A stretch of DNA of 21,430 bases from Myxococcota bacterium. Its GTDB lineage: Bacteria; Myxococcota_C; UBA6777. Made by a program: the position numbers and the translations under genes. Numbering within the stretch: the stretch's first letter is position 1; every line of letters begins with the position of its first letter. The notes under the pieces were generated by a model, which was given only the letters and a program-made list of their open reading frames with translations, was not told where the DNA came from and ran no database searches. Location of the stretch: NCBI GenBank assembly GCA_023150835.1, contig JAKLKB010000125.1, forward strand, positions 1 through 21,430, written 5' to 3'. This document shows positions 7,732 through 16,899 of this stretch, piece by piece.

Positions 7732-10700
7732 TCATCGCACCCAGAGGTACGCAAACCCCTTGATCTTTTTGTCCCCATTATCGGGCGCTGCCGACCCTGC
7801 CGTTGACGCAAAATTGCCCACCACAAAATTGGCATCCGCAGATCCTCCCAAAAAGATCGCCGAATCCACCGAACCACAATCAAATTGCTCGTTCCCCAAC
7901 CAAGCGATCCGCGCCCATCCAACGACCCCTCCCGCAAGACCTCCCCCAGCCAGCACGTTGTAAGCTTCTCGCGCACAATTCCGCTGCAACGAAGCATCCG
8001 GCAACATCGCCCTCCAAGCATCACGCCCTGCCCACTCATCAAACGAAACGCTCGTCCCTCCGACTTCGACTCCGCCTAGCGTACTCGATATCATCTCATA
8101 CATCGACGCCATCGGCTTCGACAAGATCACGCGCTTGAGCTGCGCATCCACCTGTCCCAAGGCAGGTTCGCTGATCGGTTGATCGTACGGGTGCATCCCG
8201 ATCAACAAATGCGTGTACGCTACCGCATGATAACTCTGCAACTTCGCTTCTTTGTCTGGGAGGATCTTGATATCTTCTTCGTTCAGCGTGATAAGGTCGG
8301 TCCATCCGGGATTTGTCGCATAATAACCAAATCGACTTGCGGCCCCGCCTTGGTTGTGCCCGACCTTCATAATCAAGGTCCACCCGCCTCCATCGTAATC
8401 CATCTCGCAATGCACCCGAAAAGCCTTTGCGATCGGCTTGTGAACAGAGGACGGATGGATCCAATAAAACCCTGTTTTGGGCGGAGTGTTGGGGTCGTAA
8501 AACGAGGTGTTGCGGTAGGCAAGACAACTCGCCTCGATCGTTCCATCTGCGCGGACATATCCGCCATCTGCATCTTTCGTTGGATCCTTTATGGTCGAAA
8601 GATCCGCCCCAACATATTGAAAACCTTGGCGTGTGCCGCTTTCGGTGCCGAACACCTCGCGCACCGAAACAAAGGCCATCCGAGCATGGCGCTTGTACGC
8701 CAAGACTCCCGATACATCGGGACCTGCGTTGCCTGCGTAGGCTTTGTCTCCTTTGTAATCAGCTTCAAACTTCGGGCCGATCCCTACGAATCCATCGGGC
8801 TGATCACAAGTACTCGCGCCTGCCAATAAACCGATCCGCACAGCTTCGATGGCTTGGGCTTTTCCACCTCCATCGCGCTTTACACAAAACCCTTGACGAT
8901 TGCACAACGCCCGCAGATACGGGATCTCTCCACTCGCCAACGATACGCTGCTTTCCCACGATTGCCTTTCCGAACTGCTCGCCAAGAATCCACCTTGCGC
9001 ATTGAACGGTGCCACCGCGCCCGATGCTCCAGAACAATCCAACAGCGCAGCACGCAAGGAAGCTCCACGCTGCCAAAGAAGGTGTTCGGTAGACGGAGGA
9101 AAGGCCCCACTTAACTTGGTCGGATCGATCGGATCAAACGGCATCATCTGAAGCAAGACCGATCCAAAAGGCAACACATCGTACGCAATCAAGCGCGCTG
9201 CTTGGGCGTCTGGAAGAACAAGATCACGCTTCAAACGCCCCCGACCTCCCGGACCGAGCGCAGGAGTCGTACAGAAAAACCGTGACAATCGCGTACTGGC
9301 CTCCGCATCACAATGCGTCCAGATCTCGTTTTCAAACGACCATTTCTCGTCACGCCCATCGATCTTCAACGCCAGACTCCAGCCCCCGCCTCGCTTCGTC
9401 ATCTGGCAATACACCTTCACAGGCCCTTCCGCCCCGGGTGGCTGGATCCAATACAGGCCGTCGTTGCGCGGCAAACTCTCTTGATGGTACAACCGCCCCA
9501 AATAACCCGCACAACTCATCGGATACGTCCCATCCAACCAGCGATACACGCGATCAACATCTTGTACCAGCAACGCTCGCGCAGGAAGCAGCCTTACATA
9601 CACCCACGCAAAGCCCGGATTCACCGCATCTTTGTTTTTGACTTGCGCCGCTGTTCCTTCATGTTCAGGAACCCCCGTCGCAAAGTTCCCACTCGTCACC
9701 ACCGCCCCGCCACCCGACGAAGCATACGGAACCACCTGCGCCCCCACGCCGAGGAATGAATGCCCTGCGATGCTCGTGCAACCGTACTCACTCCACACGA
9801 TCCCCAAGCGCAACGCACGAACCATCGAGCTTGTCGGGTATGTATTCGTGGCGATGTTGATGCCTTGCCACAAACACGAAGATGGCGCGGTGTGATACGT
9901 CGCCTTGGGCAACAAGCCCAACCACGCACTCGAACGCTCTTCTCTCTGAACCGGCAGATAACGCTCTTGTGAGATCAACCTTCGCAGAGAATTGCCTCGG
10001 TACCCCATAACGAGATTGCCGACTTTTCCGACTGGATCGTTGGCATCTCGCATCTTCAGCATCACCTGAGACAAAGGGATCGAGCCATACGTCCCAAACA
10101 GCGCCTCTTTTGCACTCTCATCCAAACTATCTTCATTCAACCCGCCTTGCGAGGACAACCAATACGGCGAATCATACGCAAAAGTCGGATACCGCCCATC
10201 TGCCTTGAGGACCAACGTCCATCCCCCGCCTTGGGTCGTCATCTCGCAATAAGCCAAGCTCGGAGCATCCGCTGCTGTCGGCTTGATCGCATACACTCCG
10301 TCGTCTGTAGAAGCGCGATAAAATCGTGAAGGCGGATAACGGTATCCCATGCAGCTTGACGCAACACTTCCATCGCTCCAACGCCTCGCACTCACGGGAG
10401 ATTGTGTATAGACGACTGCTTTTTGAATGCACTCACCTTGAACGCATTGTGCGTCAGCACCGCAGTCTGGATCGATCAAACAGCTTGCACAGACCCCACC
10501 TTTACACGCTTGACCTTGCGGACAATGCGAAGACTTGGCGCATACCTGACACAGATTGCCGATACAGTAAGGCTTGGTCGCGTCCCGCACCTGACAATGT
10601 TGATCCGTCTCACAAGCCACACAACGCGACGAAGACAGCGAACAGATCTTTGGATCGTTCGGATCTTTCGCACAATCCGCATCCGCTTTGCACTCGATAC

Positions 10701-11508
10701 ATCGGCCTTTCTCACAACGCTTGCTTGCACAATCCGCATCACGCAAACAAGCCACACACGCGCCCTGATCGCAAAACAGACCCGATCCACAATCCACATC
10801 CGCAAGACACGGCGAACACGATCGATGGATGCAGGCCAAAGGAGCCGTACAATCGGCTGTTTTCAAACAAACCACGCAACGGCTTGCTTGACGATCACAA
10901 AAAGGTGTCGTCGGATTGCGCCCAACCTTGGTACAGTCGGCATCTTCGCGGCATGGAACACAACGTTTTTGATAACAAATCGGCTCGTGTGGTTTGCAGT
11001 CCGTATGAAGCAAACACTCCACGCACTCTCCTTGGCTTTGGCCCGCCTCTGTGTTGCAAAAAAACCCAGAAAAGCAATCCTCGTTCTTGCGGCATCCGAG
11101 CGATGGATCGGGAGGATTCGACGATTCGGACGGCGGAAGCTCTGTGCCTTCGGGGGGCTGCGTTGTTTCTTTCGAGCCATCGGGAAGTTGAGCAGGTTCC
11201 TCCGAACCGTCAGGCGGTTGGGTGAGGTCGGGAGGAGACTCATCCCCAGCATCGGACTCAATGATATTGTTTTTTTCTCCGTTGGTTTCGCGTTTTTCGT
11301 CCGAAGTGCTCTCGCCGATTACTGCATTCTCTCGGTTGGCCTGAGCACGCGCAAACGGCACACAGACCGAACGCTCACACAAAAACGCCCCGATCGGTCG
11401 ACAATCTCCATCGTTTCGACAAAACCACGTGTCGACAGGGGCCGGATCTCCGTTGCAGCCCCCTTGACCGAACCAAAGCAAGCCGAACAAAAGCCAAACA
11501 CGCCGCAT
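7732..11508 (-). CDS. Cys-rich surface lipoprotein with three fibrinogen-like GGGWT domains
   Basis: Predicted protein of 1258 aa with an N-terminal hydrophobic signal and a probable lipobox GQGGC (Cys18). A first short Cys cluster is at 30-49, then a Ser/Thr/Pro/Glu-rich linker (about 60-137) containing the PPDGSEE / LPDGSKE repeats. From about 139 to 360 come about nine Cys-rich repeats of the form C...DADC....C..G.C..C, like those widespread in Myxococcota secreted proteins. Three fibrinogen-like domains follow at about 375-640, 655-950 and 985-1258. Each has DG.Y.I.P, then YC.MT..GGGW(T/S)L.LK (the third has HCEMDYDGGGWTL) and ends in a strand such as AWVYVR or AYLWVR. Such domains often bind sugars or act as adhesins, but the ligand is unknown here. 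The ATG has GAGAGG five bases upstream. The gene starts 23 bp after its paralogue ends, so they are probably co-transcribed. Confidence 0.9.
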   Translation of the reverse strand: MRRVWLLFGLLWFGQGGCNGDPAPVDTWFCRNDGDCRPIGAFLCERSVCVPFARAQANRENAVIGESTSDEKRETNGEKNNIIESDAGDESPPDLTQPPDGSEEPAQLPDGSKETTQPPEGTELPPSESSNPPDPSLGCRKNEDCFSGFFCNTEAGQSQGECVECLLHTDCKPHEPICYQKRCVPCREDADCTKVGRNPTTPFCDRQASRCVVCLKTADCTAPLACIHRSCSPCLADVDCGSGLFCDQGACVACLRDADCASKRCEKGRCIECKADADCAKDPNDPKICSLSSSRCVACETDQHCQVRDATKPYCIGNLCQVCAKSSHCPQGQACKGGVCASCLIDPDCGADAQCVQGECIQKAVVYTQSPVSARRWSDGSVASSCMGYRYPPSRFYRASTDDGVYAIKPTAADAPSLAYCEMTTQGGGWTLVLKADGRYPTFAYDSPYWLSSQGGLNEDSLDESAKEALFGTYGSIPLSQVMLKMRDANDPVGKVGNLVMGYRGNSLRRLISQERYLPVQREERSSAWLGLLPKATYHTAPSSCLWQGINIATNTYPTSSMVRALRLGIVWSEYGCTSIAGHSFLGVGAQVVPYASSGGGAVVTSGNFATGVPEHEGTAAQVKNKDAVNPGFAWVYVRLLPARALLVQDVDRVYRWLDGTYPMSCAGYLGRLYHQESLPRNDGLYWIQPPGAEGPVKVYCQMTKRGGGWSLALKIDGRDEKWSFENEIWTHCDAEASTRLSRFFCTTPALGPGGRGRLKRDLVLPDAQAARLIAYDVLPFGSVLLQMMPFDPIDPTKLSGAFPPSTEHLLWQRGASLRAALLDCSGASGAVAPFNAQGGFLASSSERQSWESSVSLASGEIPYLRALCNRQGFCVKRDGGGKAQAIEAVRIGLLAGASTCDQPDGFVGIGPKFEADYKGDKAYAGNAGPDVSGVLAYKRHARMAFVSVREVFGTESGTRQGFQYVGADLSTIKDPTKDADGGYVRADGTIEASCLAYRNTSFYDPNTPPKTGFYWIHPSSVHKPIAKAFRVHCEMDYDGGGWTLIMKVGHNQGGAASRFGYYATNPGWTDLITLNEEDIKILPDKEAKLQSYHAVAYTHLLIGMHPYDQPISEPALGQVDAQLKRVILSKPMASMYEMISSTLGGVEVGGTSVSFDEWAGRDAWRAMLPDASLQRNCAREAYNVLAGGGLAGGVVGWARIAWLGNEQFDCGSVDSAIFLGGSADANFVVGNFASTAGSAAPDNGDKKIKGFAYLWVR

Positions 11509-11531
11509 CGTCGCCTCTCTTTCGTGGTGCG

Positions 11532-13370
11532 TTAACGGACAAACAAATAACCCATTCGCTTTCGAGCGTTGTCTTTGAAGGCTTCGATCCGATCCGATCC
11601 AACAAACCCGTTGACTCCTAAGGCATCGTTCGCACCGATCCCGATAAAGGATTGGGGACCAACACCATAGTTAGAACAACCTTGTCGCGGCGAACCTAAG
11701 ATCCCAAAACGCACCCGAATCCCAGAGTAATTATTCAAGAGATTCTTGTCTCCGTGAGCGTTAAACGCCTCTCGATGACACTCCCCTTGCAAGACACCGT
11801 TGGGCAACAACAACTGCCAGCCCAACTGCGTAGGGAGAGGCGGATCAAAGCCGATACTTCGGCCTTGTTGCATCAAGGATCGAAAAGACGAAGCACTTTT
11901 GCTAACCGAAAGATAGAGACGCGGCGCACCCGCTTTGATCTCCGAAAAAGCCAGCAACACCGATTGAAAAGGAACTGTCGAAAAGCTCGCAAGCTTGGCC
12001 TCGTTGAGATCCAGTTGCAGATCAGGTGCGTTATGAACCGCTGCGTCAGTCCACAACGCAGCGTCGTACACAAAGGTTTTTCGACTCCCATCCGCTTTTA
12101 AGATCAACGTCCATCCACCGCCCTTTTCGGTCATCAAACAATACACCGCAAACGGTGTCGTGCTTGCTGCGGGCTTGATCCAATACACACCGTCTGTTTT
12201 TGATTCGATATATCCGGGCTTTCCGTTAAAGTACTCCTGACAAGAGATCGCATACCCGCCGTCCTGCCAGCGGTTTCCTGTGATGCTTCCGTTTTGGAAG
12301 GAGGCGATCTGTATTTGGCAACGACCCACTTGGGTATCGCACTTGACGCCGCTGCACTGCGCGTCTGCTGTACATCCCGTGCAGCGGCCTCCCGCACACA
12401 ACAAACCGCTCAGACAATCCTTGTTTTCCGCGCACTCGGCCTTTTGACACACTTTGTTGACGCAGTTTTTGTCAGAGCCACAATCTTTGTCTTCGGTGCA
12501 AAAGTCGCAGCGCCCGTTGATACAGAGCAAACCATTGACACAATCCGTCGCTTGCTTGCATTGCGGCGTACTGCACACGCCTTGGCGACAGATGTCCCCG
12601 TTCGAGCAGTCCGCATCTTTCGCACAAGCCAGACAACGCCCCGCCACACACAACCGCCCCGTTGGACAAAGCGTTGCGGGATCTTGATCGTCACAAACCA
12701 CACACAGATCGTCTCGGCATATCGTGTCCAAGGGACAATCCCCGTCGTTTTGACAAGACACAGCCTTGCACGATCCGTTGCTTTGACAGGCCGCTGCTGG
12801 CGAGCAGGGCTTTTTTGTCGTGCAAGGTTCGCAACCTTCGTCGATCTGCCCGTTGCAATTATTGTCCAAACCATCGCCACAAACCTCGTCAGGTTTGCAT
12901 GAAAGAACACGCTCTGGTGTGGTTCCTTCGGGTAGTGCGTCTGGATCGGCTTCTGAAGCAACGTCGCTCCCTCCCTCCAAAACAGGCTCCACGAGATGTT
13001 CAGGTAGTTCCACGTCAACAGGGGACTCCGTTGTTGCATCCATGGTCTTTTCCGACGCGCTTTCCGCTTCGGGAGATGATTCAGGCGGAGATTCGGAAGC
13101 ATCGGTCGTTTCGTTGCCTTGCGTATTCGACGCAAGACAAAGACCCGCCGCACATCGCGTATCTTTCGGACAATCGGTATCATTGGAGCACAACGCCCGC
13201 GATCCGTTAGGAAGGCGCAAAGCCCCCGTCGGTTCGCAAGCCACAACAGCCAGCATCCAACCAACCGCCGCTCCCCACAAGGCACCCCACAAAAGACGCC
13301 GAAGAACGAGGAAAAAGCTCCCTTGGGTTGCCCCAGAGGATCGAGGGTTTTGTGTTTGCATCTTTACCAT
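11532..13370 (-). CDS. Cys-rich lipoprotein with MopE motif and one fibrinogen-like domain
   Basis: Predicted protein of about 612 aa, paralogous to the downstream 1258-aa protein. A hydrophobic segment (about 19-44) ends in the lipobox AVVAC (Cys45). An acidic Ser/Glu/Pro-rich linker follows (about 80-155). The sequence CGDGLDNNCNGQIDEGC (164-180) is a MopE-type putative metal-binding motif. Cys-rich repeats occupy about 182-352 (for example CAKDADCSNGDICRQGVC). One fibrinogen-like domain covers about 365-612, with DGVYWIKP, YCLMTEKGGGWTLILKADG (410-428) and the end MGYLFVR. The start is uncertain: ATG at 13370 follows a weak GGGA, and in-frame ATGs at 13361 and 13403 are alternatives. Any of these keeps the signal and lipobox. 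Likely exported and anchored in the outer membrane; partner and ligand unknown. Confidence 0.9.
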   Translation of the reverse strand: MVKMQTQNPRSSGATQGSFFLVLRRLLWGALWGAAVGWMLAVVACEPTGALRLPNGSRALCSNDTDCPKDTRCAAGLCLASNTQGNETTDASESPPESSPEAESASEKTMDATTESPVDVELPEHLVEPVLEGGSDVASEADPDALPEGTTPERVLSCKPDEVCGDGLDNNCNGQIDEGCEPCTTKKPCSPAAACQSNGSCKAVSCQNDGDCPLDTICRDDLCVVCDDQDPATLCPTGRLCVAGRCLACAKDADCSNGDICRQGVCSTPQCKQATDCVNGLLCINGRCDFCTEDKDCGSDKNCVNKVCQKAECAENKDCLSGLLCAGGRCTGCTADAQCSGVKCDTQVGRCQIQIASFQNGSITGNRWQDGGYAISCQEYFNGKPGYIESKTDGVYWIKPAASTTPFAVYCLMTEKGGGWTLILKADGSRKTFVYDAALWTDAAVHNAPDLQLDLNEAKLASFSTVPFQSVLLAFSEIKAGAPRLYLSVSKSASSFRSLMQQGRSIGFDPPLPTQLGWQLLLPNGVLQGECHREAFNAHGDKNLLNNYSGIRVRFGILGSPRQGCSNYGVGPQSFIGIGANDALGVNGFVGSDRIEAFKDNARKRMGYLFVR

Positions 13371-13428
13371 CTTGTTCCCATCTACAAAAGTGCTTGAAAA
13401 CATCCGTCAAATCGGAGAAAAAAGCCGA

Positions 13429-13458
13429 CATATAGTGAGTGTACGCAAGATGACACAA
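13429..13458 (-). promoter_or_regulatory. Candidate promoter for the fibrinogen-like lipoprotein genes
   Basis: On the minus strand a -35-like TTGTGT (plus positions 13453-13458) and a -10-like TATATG (13429-13434) are spaced by 18 bp. Transcription would begin near 13422, about 50 bases before the preferred start at 13370. Both hexamers are only fair matches; the support is mainly position, within the 270-bp gap after the M50 gene. Confidence 0.35.
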
Positions 13459-13673
13459 GATGGGAAGACTACAAACAAACGAACGGATGAAGGCGGTGCA
13501 AGATCAAGATCGGAAAAGGCGGAAGATGCGGTAGATGGGAATAGAGACAGGGATCAGCTCTTGGTGAAAACAAGTGCCGTTGTGGGGGGATACCGCCCTC
13601 ACACAGGGGCGACGAAGCCTCTACAGAACCAAGCCATCATGGGCCGTGCGGCGTACAAAAACCGAACGGGGAA

Positions 13674-16133
13674 TTATCGAAAGATCTCCAACGCCATCAT
13701 CGCATGAGGATGTAAAAAGCGAATGAAGATCAGAAAGCCAAACAGCGAAGCCGCCACAAGAAACGAAGCCACACCGATCTTTGCGATCTGATCGCTGCGC
13801 ATCGGTGGCGCGTGCAAGATCATCCGCAACCGCCGAAGTTCGATCTCTTCCATCTCAAAAAATTGCGGTGCGCTGCGTTCACCGAAGTTGATGCCCGTAA
13901 TCCCCTTCAAAAGCAGCGTATCATAGGGGGTGATCGTTTCATGTCCACGCAACAACGCCATCTTGTCTGCACGCCGCCGAGCCATAAACTCCTTAAAAAA
14001 CTCTGCAACGCCGATCATCGCGAGCAGATACAACAAGATCAATTCATGAGCCAACGCAAACACCACCGTCAGCGCAAGCACCGCGATCACAGCGACAAAT
14101 CCCCAAGCAGAGCGCAACGAACACGCTACTGCATGAAGGATACGCCCCCCATCCAGCGGATGCACCGGCATCAAGTTCAGCAAGTTGATCAGCGCTCCCC
14201 AGATCGCAACAGCCAAAAAGAAATCCGCAGGATACACCGCATAAGCCAACAAACACAAAAAGGTTAAGATCGACCCCCACAACGGCCCCGCCAGATTCAC
14301 CCGCGCTTGCGCGTACCAAGAGGGCCAAACATCGTCCGTCACCGTCGCAGCCCCAAAGAACGGGATCAAAAACACCCCCCGTATCTGCATCCCTTCGCGT
14401 TGCATCGCCCAAACATGCCCCAGTTCGTGGAAGATCAAGATCACACACAACAACAACGCAAACTCCCAGCGAAAGAAGACGGCATAAATCCCCAAAGATA
14501 CGCCTGCATAAGCGGGCTTGATGCTTTTTAAAAGCAGTTTCATCCCCGTCGGCAAAAAAGACAAAAAGCCAAAAAAGAGCTTCATCATAAAGGCCCATAT
14601 CCCAAGCCAGACTTGTGTTGAGGCCGAACGTTCGGGCTTTACCGTCGGAGGCTGATCTGCAACCGCTTGCTCTACTTCTGCACGCACACGAAAACGCAAA
14701 CGCGCCAAATCAGGAGTCCGCTCACTTGGCCCGATCTGCTGGATGATCAACGCCAACAGCAGATCAGCATCGCGCATATCGACGATCGGATAGGGCGGAT
14801 CGCCAAAAGACACATGACGCCGCATCCCAAACAGAAAATTACCAAAGTTCGCAAAACAAAACTCGTCCCCACGCGCCGTCACAACACGCGCATAACACAG
14901 CGGATACGGCTTAAAAAACGCCTCGACTGCATGAAGATGCACCGCGTCGACTTCTGACCAAGGCACATACAAAACCCGCAGCTCATCCTCGTACACGATC
15001 CCCACATCATCCAACGTCACACGCCGCCGATAATACGGGAAAAAATAGAAGATCAAACAAGCCAACACGCCCAACAATGTGTGCAAGCCAAGTGTCCACT
15101 GGATCGGCCTCAACGCAGTCCAGCGTTGCGCCATCCAAAAAGTTAACGGAGCCGTAAAAAGCAAACCCAACACAAGTTGCACCAAAAAACGCCGATAGTT
15201 CGCGTGAAACGTCACAGGGCGACCAAAAACCCCCAAGCGCTCCGACCGCACCGCCTCCCCAACAACCTCCTCATCCCGCGACAAAAAGATCGCAAGCTGT
15301 TGCTCGCCTTCTTGCGCGCCCAACGCTTCGCTTTCTGACTCCCCCTCTTCTTCATCCAAACCAAACAGCACTTCTTTCGACAACAAAGCTCTTGGAGACT
15401 TCGGCCCTTCAAGTTCTCCAAAGATCTCCACCTCCGCGATCTCTTTTGGCGAAGCGCTCTGCCGCACGTTTTCTTCCACTTTTTCTTCCGAGACTTCAAC
15501 AGCCAAAGGCTCCCGTACGACCTGCTCTCCCCCTCCACTTCCTCCCAGATGTTCGCCCTCTTCTGCTTTTGCTACCAACAAAGAAACCGCATCTTCCACC
15601 CCCACCGAGACTTGTACATCCTCGACACCGCCGATTTCACCAATGCCCGATGCTCCAGCGCTCTCACCGATACCCGATGTCCCGCCGACTCCAACGATGC
15701 TCGATACTCCGAGAAGCTCCACAGCGTCGGAAGATTGCGCCGGAAAAAAGAAGTCCTCTTCGTTTAAGAGATCGCCTTCGATCTCAGAAAAAAAAGACAT
15801 CTCCAACGCCTCGGGAGATAGGTCTTCTTCGTTGTTTTTGTCCTGCTCACCTGCCGTTGCACCGTGCTGCTCCGACCACGCAAAAAAAGCTTCTTCTAAC
15901 TCCGAAGAAGCCAACGAAGCCGCTGCTACGCCTTGTTGAACGCTCTCGACAACGGTCTGCTCTGCCTCTTCAACAACGCTCCCTTGTGTCCCGACAACGG
16001 CGCTGTCTTCCGCTCCTTCCATGACGCTCCCCTGCGTCCCTACGATGGCGCTCTCTTGCGTTCCTTCGAGGATGCTTTGTGATCGCAACGACAACAACGG
16101 ATTGGGATCTTTGATGGCATCCGAAGCGGCCAC
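13674..16133 (-). CDS. Site-2 protease-like M50 intramembrane metalloprotease with long acidic N-terminus
   Basis: Predicted 819-aa membrane protein. Zinc-ligand motif HELGH is at 569-573 within a transmembrane helix, and the partner motif NLMPVHPLDGGR (about 653-664) supplies the Asp ligand; together they define peptidase family M50. Helices also flank this core at about 318-335, 347-366, 545-566, 620-655, 676-708 and 786-806. The first 300 residues are acidic and low in complexity, with imperfect repeats around VGTQGSV (about 29-55) and a Gly/Ser/Val stretch (140-180), and are probably cytoplasmic and disordered. After a two-helix hairpin, residues about 372-465 (RVTLDDVGIVYEDELRVLYVPWSEVDAVHL) resemble a bacterial PH-like fold. 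Site-2 proteases release membrane-bound regulators; no substrate is obvious nearby. The GTG start is set by a perfect AGGAGG five bases upstream; the overlapping ATG is in another frame. Confidence 0.88.
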   Translation of the reverse strand: MAASDAIKDPNPLLSLRSQSILEGTQESAIVGTQGSVMEGAEDSAVVGTQGSVVEEAEQTVVESVQQGVAAASLASSELEEAFFAWSEQHGATAGEQDKNNEEDLSPEALEMSFFSEIEGDLLNEEDFFFPAQSSDAVELLGVSSIVGVGGTSGIGESAGASGIGEIGGVEDVQVSVGVEDAVSLLVAKAEEGEHLGGSGGGEQVVREPLAVEVSEEKVEENVRQSASPKEIAEVEIFGELEGPKSPRALLSKEVLFGLDEEEGESESEALGAQEGEQQLAIFLSRDEEVVGEAVRSERLGVFGRPVTFHANYRRFLVQLVLGLLFTAPLTFWMAQRWTALRPIQWTLGLHTLLGVLACLIFYFFPYYRRRVTLDDVGIVYEDELRVLYVPWSEVDAVHLHAVEAFFKPYPLCYARVVTARGDEFCFANFGNFLFGMRRHVSFGDPPYPIVDMRDADLLLALIIQQIGPSERTPDLARLRFRVRAEVEQAVADQPPTVKPERSASTQVWLGIWAFMMKLFFGFLSFLPTGMKLLLKSIKPAYAGVSLGIYAVFFRWEFALLLCVILIFHELGHVWAMQREGMQIRGVFLIPFFGAATVTDDVWPSWYAQARVNLAGPLWGSILTFLCLLAYAVYPADFFLAVAIWGALINLLNLMPVHPLDGGRILHAVACSLRSAWGFVAVIAVLALTVVFALAHELILLYLLAMIGVAEFFKEFMARRRADKMALLRGHETITPYDTLLLKGITGINFGERSAPQFFEMEEIELRRLRMILHAPPMRSDQIAKIGVASFLVAASLFGFLIFIRFLHPHAMMALEIFR

Positions 16134-16200
16134 ATCTTCCTCCTAACCTGTTCTTTTTTATGAAGAAATGAAAAATCAAAAACCATCTCCTCAACAAGAT

Positions 16201-16229
16201 TTGACAGGCGCGATCAAGTGATTAGCTTA
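16201..16229 (+). promoter_or_regulatory. Candidate promoter upstream of groES
   Basis: A perfect -35 hexamer TTGACA (16201-16206) is followed, 16-17 bp later, by weak -10 candidates (TAGCTT or AGCTTA, 16223-16229). Transcription would start near 16236, leaving about 130 nt of leader. I find no CIRCE repeat (TTAGCACTC-N9-GAGTGCTAA) and no well-spaced heat-shock sigma-32 box, so how heat induction is achieved is not evident. Confidence 0.4.
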
Positions 16230-16364
16230 GCCCCGCTATCGGGATCAACCAAGAACGATCAGCCACGCTTGACGGCTGCGTTCTGCACCAAACGATCAAC
16301 GTTTCCATCAAAAAGTTCCCAGACTTTACCATTCACACCCAACACACGACGAGGGAAATTGACG

Positions 16365-16655
16365 ATGAAGTTTCGACCCTTGCATGACCGCATTTTGCTC
16401 AAACGCCGCGCTGGCGAAGAAAAAACGGCAGGGGGGATTATCATCCCCGACAGTGCAAAAGAAAAGCCCCTTGAGGGAGAAGTGATCGCGGTAGGACCCG
16501 GTCGCGTCAACCGCGAAGGCAAACTCCAAGCCCTCGAAGTCAAAACGGGCGACCTTGTGCTGTTTGGAAAATACGCAGGTACCGAAGTCAAACTGGATGG
16601 CGAAGACTTCTTGCTCGTCCGCGAAGACGATGTGATCGCGATCCTCGAACGCTAA
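16365..16655 (+). CDS. groES: Co-chaperonin GroES (Hsp10)
   Basis: Predicted 96-aa protein that forms the heptameric lid on GroEL and drives substrate encapsulation. It starts with the family-typical [14 protein letters not shown], contains the mobile loop [18 protein letters not shown] (about 18-35) that contacts GroEL, the VIAVGPGR turn, and ends in [13 protein letters not shown]. The length is normal. The ATG at 16365 follows GAGGGA by eight bases; the frame is open upstream to 16218, but that extension is not family sequence. It is the first gene of a groESL pair with groEL 244 bp downstream. Confidence 0.98.
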   Translation: MKFRPLHDRILLKRRAGEEKTAGGIIIPDSAKEKPLEGEVIAVGPGRVNREGKLQALEVKTGDLVLFGKYAGTEVKLDGEDFLLVREDDVIAILER

Positions 16656-16662
16656 ACCGTCG

Positions 16663-16687
16663 AAGACACCTTGCTTTCTTGTGTCTT
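16663..16687 (+). other. Small hairpin in the groES-groEL spacer
   Basis: aagacac (16663-16669) pairs with gtgtctt (16681-16687) around an 11-base loop, a few bases after the groES stop, and is followed by a T-rich stretch interrupted by G and C. It could act as a weak attenuator or RNA-processing site that sets the groES:groEL ratio. It is too weak to call a terminator. Confidence 0.35.
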
Positions 16688-16899
16688 TCGTGTCGTTTTG
16701 AACGCAAATACACCTCATCCATCTTCTCACATAGCTGCGAAGTGCTTGTGGAAAAGCTGCTCTGTAACCAAGCAGAGACCGAACCTTCACAACCATTCCT
16801 CGCCGCCCGTTTTATCGCGTCCGTCCGATACACGGGCAGAACAACGAAAAACTTCGGGCGGATCAGCATAAAAGAACAAACAAATAAAGGGATATGAAC

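Noticed and set aside
7592-7735. In-frame N-terminal extension of the thiolase that reads like a lipoprotein signal (MRGRLVFWGVVVITVVCF...VVGC) with an ATGA overlap to the upstream gene
   Set aside because: Thiolases of this class are cytoplasmic and start at REVVIVGAVRTAIG; the internal ATG at 7594 has a good ribosome binding site. The hydrophobic look comes from a GT-rich stretch that also encodes the zinc-ribbon-like frame.
16134-16364. CIRCE or sigma-32 heat-shock element before groES
   Set aside because: No TTAGCACTC-N9-GAGTGCTAA repeat is present, and the CCCCGCTAT string near 16231 is not at proper spacing from a CTTGAA-like box.
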